Source: Antitrichia curtipendula
Taxonomy: Eukaryota; Streptophyta; Bryopsida; Hypnales; Leucodontaceae
DNA: 64,000 nucleotides
Assembly: GCA_951230915.1 (NCBI GenBank)
Contig: OX579641.1
Location: forward strand, 12,626,254-12,690,253
Direction of reading: 5' to 3'
In this document: positions 50,119 through 64,000 of the stretch, one piece after another
Layout of the letters: each line of letters begins with the position of its first letter
How positions within the stretch are numbered: the stretch's first letter is position 1
Notes under the pieces: model-generated
Database searches by the model: none
Seen by the model: the letters and a program-made list of their open reading frames with translations, nothing else
What the model was told of the DNA's origin: nothing
Made by a program: the position numbers and the translations under genes

Positions 50119-52079
50119 ATCTCTAAGTGTCTAAGTCTAATCATTGCAAAACTATAATTGCAAAATTCTCGAATAAAAACTAAATAGTCTAAATAGATCC
50201 AATTAGAAAGTTTTTTAGTATCATTAGGTAATAGATATTTGCTTCTATTTTCAGTCCTTATTGGTTGAATAAAAGATAATGTCTTTTTCCTTAAATGTAT
50301 TCAGAATAATAGCAAAAGATATAAATTTCTTTCATGTATTTTTATATTTTATTGTTACTTGGATTCTTTTAAACTAAAGACAAATTAATGTTTTGTGTTT
50401 TTGGCTCACAAACAAAACTTAAAGAATTTGAAACTCTAAGTCAATTATACATAATTTTAATTAAATTTTTTGTCATACTCTCCACACTTTTGTAGGTGAA
50501 ATCTATTGAGTACATGGATTTTTGTTTGAATATTTTAGAATAATTGTATTGTGGGCACATAAGTATTTAAGGGATTAAAATGTTTTTAAATTATTTAAAA
50601 TTTTGTATTCCCTTTTATTGGACAATCAATTGACATTTCAGGTTGTAGCTGAAATTCGCTTTAAAGTACTTTAGGTTGGAATTACATTTGTAGTATACAC
50701 CAAAGATGCAAAGATTTACAATAAAATGGTAAAGTATATCAACATGCTTTGGGTAATTTTGATCTCACATCATTAAATCAAAATGCCTTCAAATCTTAGA
50801 GTTATCTAGATCAAATTAATTTTGTATCTTCATTGACCATCACAATTTGTCGTGTTGTAGACGTAGAGATGTAAATCTATGATTTCTAATATAACCCATA
50901 TACATTCAATAAAATTATGCAAGTCTAGAAAATGATCGTTAGTGCTCTCTAAAGTATGTGTTTTCTTGTTGAAGATTATCATGGAATTGGAGCATCATTA
51001 GTTTTTGGCATACAACTTCTTCATGATCCCCTAATTGCAATAGTAATATTCCGTAATTAATCTCATTGGATCTCATTGAGCCCACAATGGCACTTTCTAC
51101 CCTTGAGTTTACTTGATATTCCTACTTCAGCTTCAACTTTCTGAAATTGTTGTAATATTAAGTATTAAAACTCTTACTTAGTATATACTCTCCTCGGTGA
51201 TTGCAGGAGAGTTTGAAATGACTACAATTCAAAAATTTGTTCTAGACTATATTTTTGTCCACTTGTATCCAATCAATGACCTCTAGAATGACCCTAGAAT
51301 TTATACCATAGCACATGAATACTTTGCAATTCTAGAATGTGAACCCCAATAGACTCAATGGGACAACATGACAAAGATCAAAGGTGAAAAGTTATATAGA
51401 ATGAATGAGTGAACAAACAAAATTTATAAATGAAACATGAGCTAAAACAACAATCACTTGCCAAAACACTGAAGTCAATCTTATTTTAAATAAAAAGATT
51501 TTAAGCATATTTTAAGTTAGGTGCCAAGGAAGGGATTGCTATTTGCTACAAAAGATTACTCCCATAATGATAATAAGCATTGCAATGGAATTCTTCACTT
51601 TATTTGTTTTATTGTTATTATTTATTTATTGTTTTTTTTTAATAATTTTAATAATAATTTTTTGTTTTCTTGATTTATTTTTCTTAATTTTTAAACAAAA
51701 ATATCTAAAGTCCAATGCATATACATTTTCAACATGGTAGCTCAATCCCTAGCCCTTAGAGGTGGAAGGTTAATTTAGAGTTTCTTAGAATATGTAGTCT
51801 AAATAAAACAAAAATTTAAGCTTTGATAAGTTTGAACAAATTATTTTGAATGGCTCCAAAATTTATACCATAGAGAGTAAATTAATCATCGTTTAGACAT
51901 GGAAGTGATTCATAACATGAATAGATGAAACAAGACACATGTAGCAAATAAAGATGAAGCTTATAAACTTTATAGAAGTAGTGAATGAGTAAGTGCCAAT
52001 TTACTACATCTTAATAGAGCACCACATTTAAATGATTTGCACCACTTTAAACCTGTAACTCCTAAACTCCTAATAATCA
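50119..52079. other. Gene-free AT-rich stretch
   Basis: No gene. A 65-codon ORF at 51543-51740 translates to a Phe/Leu/Ile run because the DNA is nearly pure A/T there; I do not call it. Confidence 0.4.
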
Positions 52080-53002
52080 TTAACTCCTAAAGAATCGTTT
52101 GTCCCCTTGGAGGACAATTTGGATCTGGGTAGGTTCCTATTGTCTCAATTTGTATTGAATGTTTTTGAAACTTTTGAGGATGTGTGGTTTAGCAAGAGCT
52201 TTGTGGATGTATAATTTTTATTTCAATCGGTGTCCGTGAAAAAGAATTATGGCACAATAAGTCAAAAATAGAAATTGATAGGTAGTACAAAAAAATCACA
52301 AAAATTCAACATTAATTTTATTTAATTTTTTTCCTAAAATTTTATATTTTTGTCTACATCTGAAGCTTTTATTCATTCCATTTGGACTAGTGATGAGAAA
52401 GTTATAGACAATCTTATTTTTTCGGGCAATCTAAGCATTTTTTTGGAAAAATAACTTATAGGATATGCAATTCTTATAATTTAAAATAAATAAATTAGAT
52501 GGGGTTAGTTTTTCTTACTAGAACAATCTCGCCGTTGGAATTATTGTATTTCAATTCCATCTTAGAGTTGTTAACAATTTAGTTTTTCCTTCAATCTTGA
52601 ATCTACTTCTATTTAACAAATTTTTAATGAGTAAAAACTAAGTGTTTTTTTTTTGTGAATTATTTTTTTTTAAGATTCTCAGCTTAACTATTCAATATAA
52701 AAGCTTAGAAAAATTAAAGTCATCAGTACAAAAATTTCAGTTAAGAAGATTCAAAGCCAAAAAATCTAGTCAAGCAAGTTGCAAAAAAGCTTGTTTTCTT
52801 TACTTTGGATGCAATTATCTTGCAAAATATGTGGTCAAAGTTTTTGAAATTTCCTCCATACATTCTTAAACTAGTCTAGTATAAGATTCTATAGTTAGAT
52901 ATGCAAAAAAAAACAATTTCTTAGTTTTTTGCTCTTTGCAATAAAAATGGTACTTTTGCATGTTTTTAAATGGAAAAAACGCCATGGTCCTTTAGGGGTT
53001 AA
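52080..53002. mobile_element. TTAA-flanked element, family A
   Basis: Left end TTAA-CTCCTAAAGAATCG and right end CCATGGTCCTTTAGGGG-TTAA. A small subterminal hairpin (TGTCCCC-TTGG-AGGACAA) follows the left end. TCTGGGTAGGTTCCTA is shared with 15651, and TGCAATTATCTTGCAAAATA with the interior of 32674 in inverse. Confidence 0.75.
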
Positions 53003-54018
53003 ACCAAATTGTATTTTATGAGATTTGAATCAACTATTGAGGTTTGACTTATTACATTTTTTTTTGTGAAAAATGAATATTTAGAGGTGCATTTTTAATT
53101 AAAAATTAAAAAATTAATTTGAACACATATGGAAGTTTGGATGCATTTTCTATGAATTATTGAGTGCTTTGGCTTAAAAGATTCAATCATTGAAGGACTA
53201 GTGAAGAGTTGCCACTCGGTGGAGGGTTTAGGCACTTGAGGCCATGACATTTTATATAATCCTTCCGGGCAATGGCAAAAAAATTTAGCTTTTGGGTCAT
53301 AAAAATTGCATTTGAATTTTTTTTTCCATCCTAATTTATATTACTTTATTATAAAAAAATTCCATTTGGATTCTAGAAAAAATCTTTCAAAGTTTTTTGT
53401 GAATTTATGGATATTTCTAAATGCTTTGCTCATTACAAAAAGTCATGGTAATGCAAGTTGTGTAAGTTTTCCGTGAAGTAGATTCAAATTTTGATTTTGG
53501 GTGTAGTAATTTTCAATCCAAGCGTAAACATCACTCTAAAAATATAAACTAATTAAATTCCACATACTCTAATATTCCTTGAATTTTGATGTTGAGATAC
53601 ACCCATGGGCATGCACTAAAAGAAAATTCTTTATATTTTGATCAAATAGATCTCAAAACATGGTAAAGAAGTTCAAATTGAAACTTTTTGTACATGTTCT
53701 ATATGGGAATAAAAATAAAGATCATTTGATTCTAGTTGATATTTTTATAAATTTTTCCATCAAAAAATCTTGATCCCAAAGTAATAATTTTCTGCATATT
53801 TTGGGCTCAAAATGCAAACAATTTTTAGGAATTAATGCCAAGTGATACATATATACAACGTTCATTATTTAGCAAAGTATATGTGATTTCATCTCTATGG
53901 AACAAAGCAAAAACTTCATTCCTATACAATGGCAAAATGGAAAATACATAGTGAAAGATTTTGAATTTTGAATTTATATTGATAGGCTTCATCCTTATAG
54001 AGTATAATTTGAGGAATA
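53003..54018. other. AT-rich intergenic, no gene seen
   Basis: Nothing recognised apart from the target duplication of the next element at its right edge. Confidence 0.4.
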
Positions 54019-54438
54019 CGGTTGCTAGCATGTGAGCCTAGGATCTTGAGCTTATGAGCCTATGAGCCTAGGCTTCTATATTATAAGTACCTATATTATA
54101 GGTACCTTTCATAATTATAGAATATTTATTATATAGGTGTCTATGTTGTAGATACCTATGTTATAAACACCTTCCATGGTTATAGGATGTTTATATTATA
54201 GATGCCTGATTATATTATTGGTGTCTATATTATAGGTACGTATGTAATAAGCACCTTCCACGGTTATAGGATATTTATATTATAGGTGTCTATGTTACAG
54301 GTACCTATGTTATAACCACCTTTTATAGTTATAGGAAACTTATATTATAAGTATGTTTATTATAGACACCTTTAGTAATTATAAAGTACATACTTACACC
54401 AAGACTCAAAGCTCATAGGCTCACATGTAGCGTCGTTG
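54019..54438. mobile_element. TATTATAGG-type MITE, copy 3, Mutator-like target duplication
   Basis: The left end contains GCTAGCATGTGAGCCTA, the right end the inverse GGCTCACATGTAGCGTCG. A direct repeat ATTTGAGGAATA lies immediately outside both ends (54007-54018, 54439-54450). Nine to about eleven bases is usual for Mutator-like elements. The interior is a minisatellite-like series of TATTATAGGTACCTATATT and ATAAACACCTTCCATGGTTA units. It is 420 bp, the longest of the three copies. Confidence 0.75.
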
Positions 54439-54450
54439 ATTTGAGGAATA

Positions 54451-56580
54451 GGTATTTCAATCCTTGAAGGCTTACTTGGGTTGAACTTGGAAGGTTTATG
54501 ACAAAAGAAAAATGTGTAAAAAATCTTTACAAACCAATGGAAAGAGATGTAGGAACTCAAGTAATTTGATGAAGTTTTAAAAGTTTCATCATAATTAAAT
54601 CAACTTCTTCAAAGTTAACTTGCTTTAAATGTTTATGAAAAGAGAGACAATGTGTCAATTGAGATTAAATTGCCATGGATGAATGAAATGAGACTTCAGA
54701 ACAAAAAAAACTTAGAAGATGTCCAATAAAAACCATGTCATCTAAATAAAGATAAATGAACATTTTTGTATTTGCTTTTTCTTCCTTCCACTATCTTACA
54801 TTTTGAATTGTCTCCCCACATACTACCTTGAAATACATAAAAGAACCCTAAAACATCTCTTTTCTTCTAGAATCTCCAATTTGGCATTTGAGAGTAGTTT
54901 GCAAGTGCATTTTGAATAGAAATATTAAGATAATTAAAATTACATTTAGCCATGACATATAAGGTGAACTAGCCTAATACTATTGATGACCCAATTATGT
55001 CACCTATATATGAAGCCACTCCAATTTCATGTCTGAGAAAAAATTCAACACCATCAAAGTGTGAACAAAATTTAAAAATATTACATGAGCCATGCTATGG
55101 GAGACAATTAAGGTGCCTTCACAACTTTATGAATGGCATAAGTTCATAGACAATTCATAAATGATGAATGGCATAAGTTCAACAATTTTAATTGAAATCC
55201 TCATTTAATAGGGAGAAGCTTGAAGGGACTTGGTTTTGTGACATAATTTGGATAGTAATAGGATTCAAATAGTTGGCATAAGATTTAATTTGAGGTGGTT
55301 TTAGGCCTGTTTTTTGTTATATTTTGTATGTTCATGTCCCCTCTCTAAGGGAAGTTATATATTACTAGTTCTACCACAATTAGTGGTTAAATGTGTTGAT
55401 GTTTTAAAAGCATTTTATGGGAAAGAAATCAAAAAATTGAAAGTTAACTTAGATATATTCTTTGGGATTTGTATCATTGAAGGAAATTTTGATTCCAAAC
55501 CTATTAAACTTATTTTGGTTCAAGATGCAACACTCATGCTTTTCAATGTTAAAGGGAGTTTGGGTTACAAAGATGTCAAGAGTCAATTGAACCTTTTAGT
55601 TCATGGTGTGGATAGAATTTACAATCATTGTCATCTGCAAATATAAGATTTTGAATAAGGATCCCAATACCAAGATTATTGGCCAAAGTGATACTTCTAT
55701 ACATGTCAAGGAAATTCCAATTGTTGATTAAATTGGAATCCAATTTGTGCAAATATGTAATAAATTGCAATATGATTGTATTAGCTTTCAAATGCAATTT
55801 GTAGCTTTGAAATTGAGTCATTTGAATCCCTAGGAGCGTTTCAAAGTTACAACAAGTCTCACATTCCTACAAGAATGAAATTCCTTTAACATTATGGGCC
55901 CCTCCTGTACTATACATCAATTTGCATCATCTAATAATATCCCAACTACATAATTTGTCAAACTAATTATTCAAATCTTCCTACATAGAGAAACTTTCAA
56001 AAATGCATCCAAAATTTTAATTAGCGCTTGAAAGGCTTGAAAGCCTTTTGCCAACATATATAATATTATAAATTCAGTGGTATTTGATTTGAAAAACATT
56101 GACCAAATACCTTTTAGTACAAAATAAATTAATGATCACAACAATATGTAAATACCACAATTGATCTATTATAGAGAATCATAAGGCTAAATACAGGTCA
56201 TGAGAAGCACCCCAAGTGCCTTTCAAAGATTAAACATGTGATTGAGCTTGAAGTAATTAATACACTATTTGAAAGACACTATGTAATGAGTGTAGGCCAA
56301 GCCAGCCTAAAGTTCCCTCCCATTACCCATTTATACCCGCCCACCTGTATACTCCAAGCTACCCTTCACTTGCCTTTTTGAGGCTTCTCTTTCAATTGCC
56401 AGGTCTTAGTTTTCTCGATGGGAAAGCTCATAATTTTTTGCCCTTCATGAAAAAGGGCTCTCATTTTCATTGCTCCTCATACAGAGGTATTTTGCAACGT
56501 GAAGGGCACTGTAACCTTCAGAATAAACAGACACTACCAATCGATGATAAGTATAAAATAACATAATTAGTCTGTGAATA
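54451..56580. other. Gene-free stretch, possible retroelement relic
   Basis: No intact gene. The 110-codon ORF at 55314-55646 and 81-codon ORF at 55576-55821 carry no secure motif. A minus-strand stretch at about 54722-54762 reads IYLYLDDMVFIG, reminiscent of a Copia reverse-transcriptase active site, but the flanks do not support it. Confidence 0.3.
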
Positions 56581-56951
56581 AGGACGAAGACTTAAAATTA
56601 GATCAGACGGGCTTTGTCAACAGCCCATCAAACAATGAGAAACATCCTCCGCAGCACAATGTTCTTCAGACTTCCTTCTAAAACTATATACTAATCTAGT
56701 AAGCGCAATGGAAACATCCAACTAATACAAAAGCGGCAACTGAGAATCCACCGCAATCAGAGCACCTTACCCAATGACAAGACAAATTACAGTTCCTGCT
56801 GTCAACCAAAAAAAAACTGCGGAGTTTCAACGTGGCAGGCACACCCACCAGAGCTAGAGCCAGAGCAAATACACGACTTCAACACAACTCTAAAGTGCCG
56901 ACCTTAAACCACGTCCATCGTAAGCAATTACCAAAACGGGACCCTAAAACT
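56581..56951 (-). other. 3' flank of the RabA gene
   Basis: The less AT-rich DNA after the Rab stop probably includes its 3' untranslated region. No other gene. Confidence 0.5.
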
Positions 56952-59059
<2,108 letters not shown>

Positions 59060-59605
59060 TTGTTTTTTCGGCATTTTGGGAATTTTTATTCTGTAGGAGA
59101 TCGGGAGAGATCGGATGTGCGAGCAAATCCTTGGAGCAGAATTAAGAGGCGTTTTCGGCTTGATTGCATTTCTTGTTGCGGACAGATAGTTTTTTGCTAC
59201 GGTGTTTAATTTCAGCCCCTGTTTTGTTCTTCCGGCATTTTCAGGAATTTCATTCTCTAAAATTGGTTGCGTTGCTGCGATCGGCCGTGTGGGACGCTCT
59301 TTGAGCAAAATTAAGAAAATTTTATTTTGTCTTCTTGCAGTTCTTGTTTTCGACAGGTAGCTTTGCTATCAGTCGTGTTTCAGCCGCTGTTTTGCTCTTC
59401 CGGCATTTTCAGGAATATGACTCTCTAAAATTGGTTGCGTTGCGAACAGCTGTGTGGGACGCTCTTTGAACAAAATTAAGAAGAATTTTTTTTCTTTCTT
59501 TCTTGCAGTTCTTGTTTTCGACAGGCAGCATTGCTATCGTGTTTCAGTCTCTGTTTCGTTCTTCTGGCAATTTCAGGATTTTTGTTCTCTCGGTTTGGTT
59601 TGAGA
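59060..59605 (+). repeat. Degenerate tandem repeat, period about 165 bp
   Basis: GGCATTTTCAGGAAT-like starts lie at about 59070, 59234, 59402 and 59566. Units share CTCTAAAATTGGTTGCGTTG, GTGTGGGACGCTCTTTGA, CAAAATTAAGAA and TTGCAGTTCTTGTTTTCGAC. It may be a duplicated promoter or intron segment of a plus-strand gene. Confidence 0.75.
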
Positions 59606-59678
59606 GCGCCCGATCGGGCTAAACAAGCCTGATCCCTAAATTTATTTATTGGATCCCTCAGTTATAAGATCGACCGTT

Positions 59679-60145
59679 ATAAAATCCTGGTTACTTTCAG
59701 CTTAATGCATTTGCAGAGTGAGTTCTATTATTCCTGCTTTCAGATAATCTGAAATCTTGACTGTTTTAATATGCCTTCAAGCGCTGGCCAGCATCTTGAC
59801 CTAGTGTGTTCTTGTTGTTGCTACTGTGGCCCTAGCTTTTCACTCAAAACATCATCAAATCGACATGGTGAGTACGATTTTTGCAAATTTTCGGTTGCAG
59901 TTTTCAGTGCATTGTAGTAAATCCTGGTTACTTTCAGCTTCACGCATTTTCAGACTGAGTTCTATTATTCCTGCTTTCCGATAATCTGGAATCTTAACTG
60001 TTTTAGTATGCCTTCAAGCGCTGGCCAGCATCATGAACTAAGTTAGTGTGTTCTTGTTGCTGCCACTGTGGTTCCTAGTTTTTCACTTGAAACATCATCA
60101 CTTCGACATGGTGAGTATAATTTTTGCAAATTTTCGTTGTGATTC
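59679..60145 (+). repeat. Tandem duplication, period 237 bp, with ATG at a splice donor
   Basis: Two copies begin at about 59683 and 59920 (AATCCTGGTTACTTTCAGCT). They are alike through ATGCCTTCAAGCGCTGGCC and TGTTCTTGTTG, and end in TCGACATGGTGAGTA. In both, an ATG in good context is followed at once by a consensus splice donor (GTGAGT) and TTTTTGCAAATTTTCG. This looks like a duplicated first exon of a plus-strand gene. No following exon is recognised. Confidence 0.7.
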
Positions 60146-60293
60146 GGCTCCGTTGATTTGCAAAAATGCCCACTTTTCAGGCATCAATCTTGTTCTTCCT
60201 CATCATGACTTTTTTTTCCGAATCTATGTACTCATTGTTGATTTTGTAACTTGGTTTGAATGAGTGGCAGTAAAATTGTTTTTCTCGACTTCT

Positions 60294-60523
60294 TTAACCC
60301 TTAAGCGACGGACCGGTCACCGTGGAAATCATCTGTGTTTTGGTACCGTGTGAATTGTTAGCTTAAAAAAATGCAAAAGCATTCATTGGAAGTCAAGCTA
60401 TTGTAGAAGACCTTCCCTTTTCACATAAAATTTGGAGGATCATAGTTGCACTTCTATCTTGCACGAAGAGATTATTTGTCATTCATCGGCCGAAAAACAT
60501 CCTCCGCGATGTTTATGGGTTAA
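60294..60523. mobile_element. TTAA-flanked MITE, family C, copy 1
   Basis: Starts TTAA-CCCTTAAGCGACGGACC and ends GCGATGTTTATGGG-TTAA. Interior blocks TGGAAATCATC, TCATTGGA-GTCAA-CTATTG and CACTTCTATCTT match copy 2. 230 bases, non-coding. Confidence 0.6.
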
Positions 60524-60804
60524 GGTGTTTGTGCATTGGAATGAAATGGGTATAAACATGTAGGAAGCGTTGGTATGGCTTGCACCAATGTTCGGGGACA
60601 ACCGCCGGTTTGTTCATTGTTAGCCTATGGAATTGGAAAAAACCCGTTTGCAATTTGGCATTGGGAAAAAATCCCTGGAAAATCTATATTTAGAGTTAAA
60701 AATAAAGAAAAATCAGGCTCGGTACTTTAAAAAATGGTTCTATATGGGAATTAAAGGAAAATAGTTGGTAAAGCTCAAAAAATATCTCAAACATTGGTTT
60801 GCTC
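60524..60804. other. Spacer between family C copies
   Basis: About 280 bases with no recognised feature. Confidence 0.4.
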
Positions 60805-61089
60805 TTAACCTCTAAATGATCAAACAAAAAACAAAAACTCCAAATTTGGATGTAAATTGTAGAAGACTAGGTTGATTACTATGGAAATCATCCCTATTAA
60901 TCATCCTGTGTGATTCATTTGCTTAGAAAAATCCAAGATCACTCATTGGAGGTCAAACTATTGTGTAAGAACTCTTTTTTTTTTATACAAAACGCTAAGG
61001 ATAAACATCTGCACTTATGTCTTACATAGAAGGGGGCTTTGTCATCAATCTATTGGACATTTGATATTTGCAACAATGTATAGGGTTAA
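60805..61089. mobile_element. TTAA-flanked MITE, family C, copy 2
   Basis: Starts TTAA-CCTCTAAATGATC and ends ACAATGTATAGGG-TTAA; it aligns by eye with copy 1 (TATGGAAATCATCC, TCATTGGAGGTCAAACTATT). Confidence 0.6.
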
Positions 61090-61194
61090 TAGTCTCTTAC
61101 AATCTTTCTTGGATCATATTGCTATTGTTTAAAAATGTAGGTCATGACTTTGTTTTTCTATTAACTTTTGGAGTCCAAAAGTTTTTATTTCTAT

Positions 61195-61366
61195 ATACTA
61201 CTATTCAAAATTGCAAAGAACATAAACATTAAAAAACTAAAGAACTAAAAATGCATATCTAACCATAGGATTTTGTAAAACACTAGTATGAAAATGTGTG
61301 GAAGAAATTTCAGAAACTTTGACCTCATAGATTTCTAGATATTTGCAATCAAAGTAGAGAAAATAT
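61195..61366 (-). repeat. Family A fragment split by a CACTA element
   Basis: AAACACTAGTATGAAAATGT, ATTTCAGAAACTTTGACC and TAGATATTTGCAATCAAAG match the interior of the element at 32674-33607. The match stops exactly where the CACTA end begins at 61367. Confidence 0.6.
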
Positions 61367-64000
61367 CACTACAAGAAAACGGACAAAAACGTGACTACAC
61401 AAATGATTGCAAAACAGTTGTATTGCACTTGCATAATGGAAATGTGACTCCTGGCGCTGCAATCACTTCAGACAAGTCATTTACAAGTTGCGACTGTAGA
61501 TTTATTATCACCTAACAAAGTGGGAACGGATGTAACTTTGGATGAGAAGAGGCTTCGTAGAGTGAGATAAAGAAAGACAGCCTTAGGAAAGATGGCTTTG
61601 ACATGCCATCTGGAAAGTGCGGTTTTTTGGGCGAGTTGGACTAGCAGGAGACCCCTCGAAAATCTAACATGGACATTTCGCGTGCAGTCACGTTGAAGTC
61701 ATTTTCGAGTTGCGTCCGACCCTTGTAAATCTGACGTGGACAACTGGAACACAGTTGTAGCGCAGTTATTCTACAATTGCAGGGGATTCCTCTGTAATAT
61801 GACGTGGACTTTCACGTAGGCATCATTTCAAAGTTACAATAGACCCCTTACAAACACTATAAGAAACCCTCGTTTTGGGGGGCGCTAGCAAAAAACATTC
61901 CTTGTTTGTATAGATGTCTCAATGTTGGTCGGTCTACAGGCTTTTTTATGCAAATTTTGTTGGATGTTGCGGGGAATGTGTACATGTTATTCGAAAAACG
62001 CATGAACATCAACTATGACGGGCATGTCGTGAGTGATGTCAAAGAAAACATAGACTTGTTTTTTTTGACATCCAGGAAGACATGAGGAGTCCACGTCAGC
62101 AAGTAGACCAATTTTGCCTATGGGTAAGTTAGTAAAACTTACTACAGTCTATAATAAAATGTTGATTGTATGTGAAAATTTTAGACAAAGGGCAGCCACA
62201 TGGCGTGCTTTGCAAAAAAAAAAAAATGGACGGATGAGCACCGTGGATAAAAAGAGATGATCTTTATACAAGTAGGGTGGTAAAAAGTGAAACAATCCAT
62301 ATGGGATGTACACAACAAGAATTGTGTTCAATGTAAAATGTCTGAAACAACATGATGCAAATGTCAGAAACAACGTCTAGATGTTTGAAACAATGTCAAG
62401 ATGTATAATGGCCAAGTTTCTATATTCTAGTTATCCCATATTTTTTGTCTCACCATGGACAGAGAATGGATACAAATATGACCTTTGTAATCTAATTTTC
62501 AATAAAGGAATTCCTTCATTTGGCCATCAAAAATTCTTTTGATGGTAGATGGTAAGTTTTCTTTAACTCTTGGTGAATTCAACATTCTTTTTTGTTGATT
62601 TTATTTTATTTTATAGTTTATTTTAACTAATTATTTTTTTGTTGATCTTGCTTGATGGATAGGGTATGCACCAATTAATGTCTCAAAAAATGTCTAAATT
62701 GATGTCTAAAAAAAAAACATTAAAATTTTCAAACAAAATAAAAATATGTTGATTAGGCATGCCACGTCAGCATTTCCCTTCACCTCGTCAAGTGCCATGT
62801 CATAGGTGGGCCGAATGAAAAAGTATCCTGTGTGGCACTGCCTGGATGGAAAACGCTGACGTATCGCCATTGTGGCATCCACGTGCCATGTTTTCTGGAG
62901 TTCATGAGAGCATGTTTTTTGTGCTGTTAGAGTATAACGAGCACAAATCAAGCATGTTTTTTGAAAACATGATCATATTTTTTGCCTGTCAATTATAATG
63001 AATTTTAGATGACATCTACGCAAACGCACGTGATGTCCTGAAAAACATAATCTCCCATTTTTCATGACATCTCAAAAAACATGGGTTTTTTTATAGTGAA
63101 ATTTGATGAGGACAGGCAAATTAGAAATCATTATGTAGTCATTTTAAAGTGATGAATTTAGGATTTGGAATTTAGGGTTTGGGAGTTGCGGCGATGTGTG
63201 CAAAAAAGAATGTATTGACAATTGCATATGGTTAGTAGTCATTCTACAATCACATATGAATACATTTTAAATACTGCAAAAATACATCATACACCATATA
63301 CAATACATCATACACTATGCTCAATATAAAATATATCATACACATAATATTTGGCAAATATGTCACATGGCTCTCAAAGCCACTTAGTGTGTGAATATGA
63401 AGAGTTGAAATGACAAACCTTTTATAAAAGTGGAGTGATAGGAGGCAAGACAAACCATGTGGGACATGTAAAACACAGAAATTGTGTTATTAGTAATATT
63501 TTAGATCTCATTTAGGAATAGTAGATTAATTGTTTTCAAAAAACTTTGAACTAATAAAAGTTGAAAAATGAATTTCACTTTCATCTCCAAAAATTTGTTT
63601 TGGATTTGAACCTCAAATCAAAAGTTGTGGACAAATTTGAGAAAAAGATTGGAGAGGTTATTTTCTTAACATTTTTTTAATTCTAGTAGTGTAAAAGACA
63701 TAATGTCGTTATCTGACTATAGTACTGTAACACGACTTCCACTTGACTAGGTGTAGTCACATGGAAGTCGTAGGTGGCCCTAGTGAATTAGAATCATAGA
63801 AGGTCACTGTCACTATTAGTAATGTTGTTCTAGTTTTTTTTGCAATGTGGTTCTTAGGGGTAGGCTTAACTATGGAATTGTATGCATGCACAGGGAGTTA
63901 AGGTTCAAAAAATGTGCAAATCTATCCACTCTAGAGCGTATAGGATTGATTGTTCCTCAAACATTGTCAATTTTGGTGGAATCGATAAATTTAGTGGGTG
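61367..64000. mobile_element. CACTA element, right end not resolved
   Basis: Begins CACTACAAGAAAACGG and has subterminal GTGACTAC/GTCATTT-type motifs. 63280-63640 matches 18780-19130 of the CACTA element at 17.4 kb in inverse. A candidate right end TTCTAGTAGTG at 63691 gives no matching target duplication (TAT versus TAA), and CACTA-like motifs continue beyond it (GTAGTCACATGGAAGTCGT at about 63754). The element therefore probably runs past the window. No transposase is seen. Confidence 0.55.
61855..63098. mobile_element. Nested CACTA element with target duplication
   Basis: Ends CACTATAAGAAACCCTCG and an inverted GGGTTTTTTTATAGTG. AAA lies on both sides (61852-61854, 63099-63101). At 1244 bp it has no coding frame of note. 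Its part at 62150-62410 resembles 63350-63500 of the element it sits in, so both belong to one family. Confidence 0.75.

Noticed and set aside
51543..51740. 65-codon ORF resembling a membrane protein
   Set aside because: The Phe/Leu/Ile run comes from nearly pure A/T sequence; low complexity, not a real transmembrane protein.
54722..54762. Copia reverse transcriptase active site (YLDDM) on the minus strand
   Set aside because: Only about a dozen residues fit; upstream and downstream translations lack the other Copia blocks and contain stops. Kept only as a hint of an old retroelement.
63681..63691. Right end (TTCTAGTAGTG) of the outer CACTA element
   Set aside because: Target duplication does not match the left side and CACTA-type subterminal motifs continue beyond it.

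Overview
The window is nuclear DNA of a plant. The evidence is spliced genes with GT-AG introns, a plant-type RabA/Rab11 GTPase, an F-box/kelch-like protein, and plant-style DNA transposons (PIF/Harbinger, Tourist, CACTA, Mutator-like, Stowaway-like). Low gene density, long AT-rich intergenic DNA and long introns suggest a large repeat-rich genome. I cannot name the species from sequence alone. No bacterial operons, CRISPR arrays, rRNA genes or tRNA genes were recognised.

Layout. 0-6 kb: a small unknown ORF on the minus strand at the left edge, a Tourist-like MITE, then a pile of TTAA-flanked elements. 6.5-11.1 kb: an apparently complete eight-exon gene for the alpha subunit of mitochondrial electron transfer flavoprotein (ETFA), with MITE sequence in its introns and a tandem repeat in its leader. 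11.5-12.8 kb: a large fold-back element. 13.2-14.2 kb: a single-exon gene for a Tyr/Gly/Glu-rich disordered protein. 15.6-36 kb: an essentially gene-free stretch of TTAA elements, a non-autonomous CACTA element and dispersed repeats, closed by a Tourist MITE that landed inside a 65-bp tandem repeat. 37.1-38.5 kb: an F-box gene on the minus strand. 40.0-45.5 kb: a PIF/Harbinger transposon with recognisable TIRs and TAA target duplications, carrying an intact DDE transposase and, convergently, a Myb/trihelix-like partner ORF broken by two in-frame TGA codons. 45.7-56 kb: further MITEs, including a Mutator-like family with a TATTATAGG-rich interior, and an unrecognised decayed coding region. 57.0-58.3 kb: a two-exon RabA GTPase on the minus strand. 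59-60.1 kb: two sets of tandem duplications, the second duplicating an ATG that directly abuts a splice donor. 60.3-64 kb: MITEs and a nested CACTA-in-CACTA-in-TTAA-element structure.

The cellular genes (ETFA, F-box, RabA and the Tyr/Gly-rich protein) show no functional link to one another. The notable content is mobile: a Harbinger element whose two genes have decayed unequally, and about ten TTAA-flanked elements with CCCCTAAAGGACC-like ends. The latter look like non-autonomous members of a TTAA-targeting (piggyBac-like) superfamily, though no transposase for them is present. All splice sites, element ends and homologies were read by eye; no alignment or database search was run.
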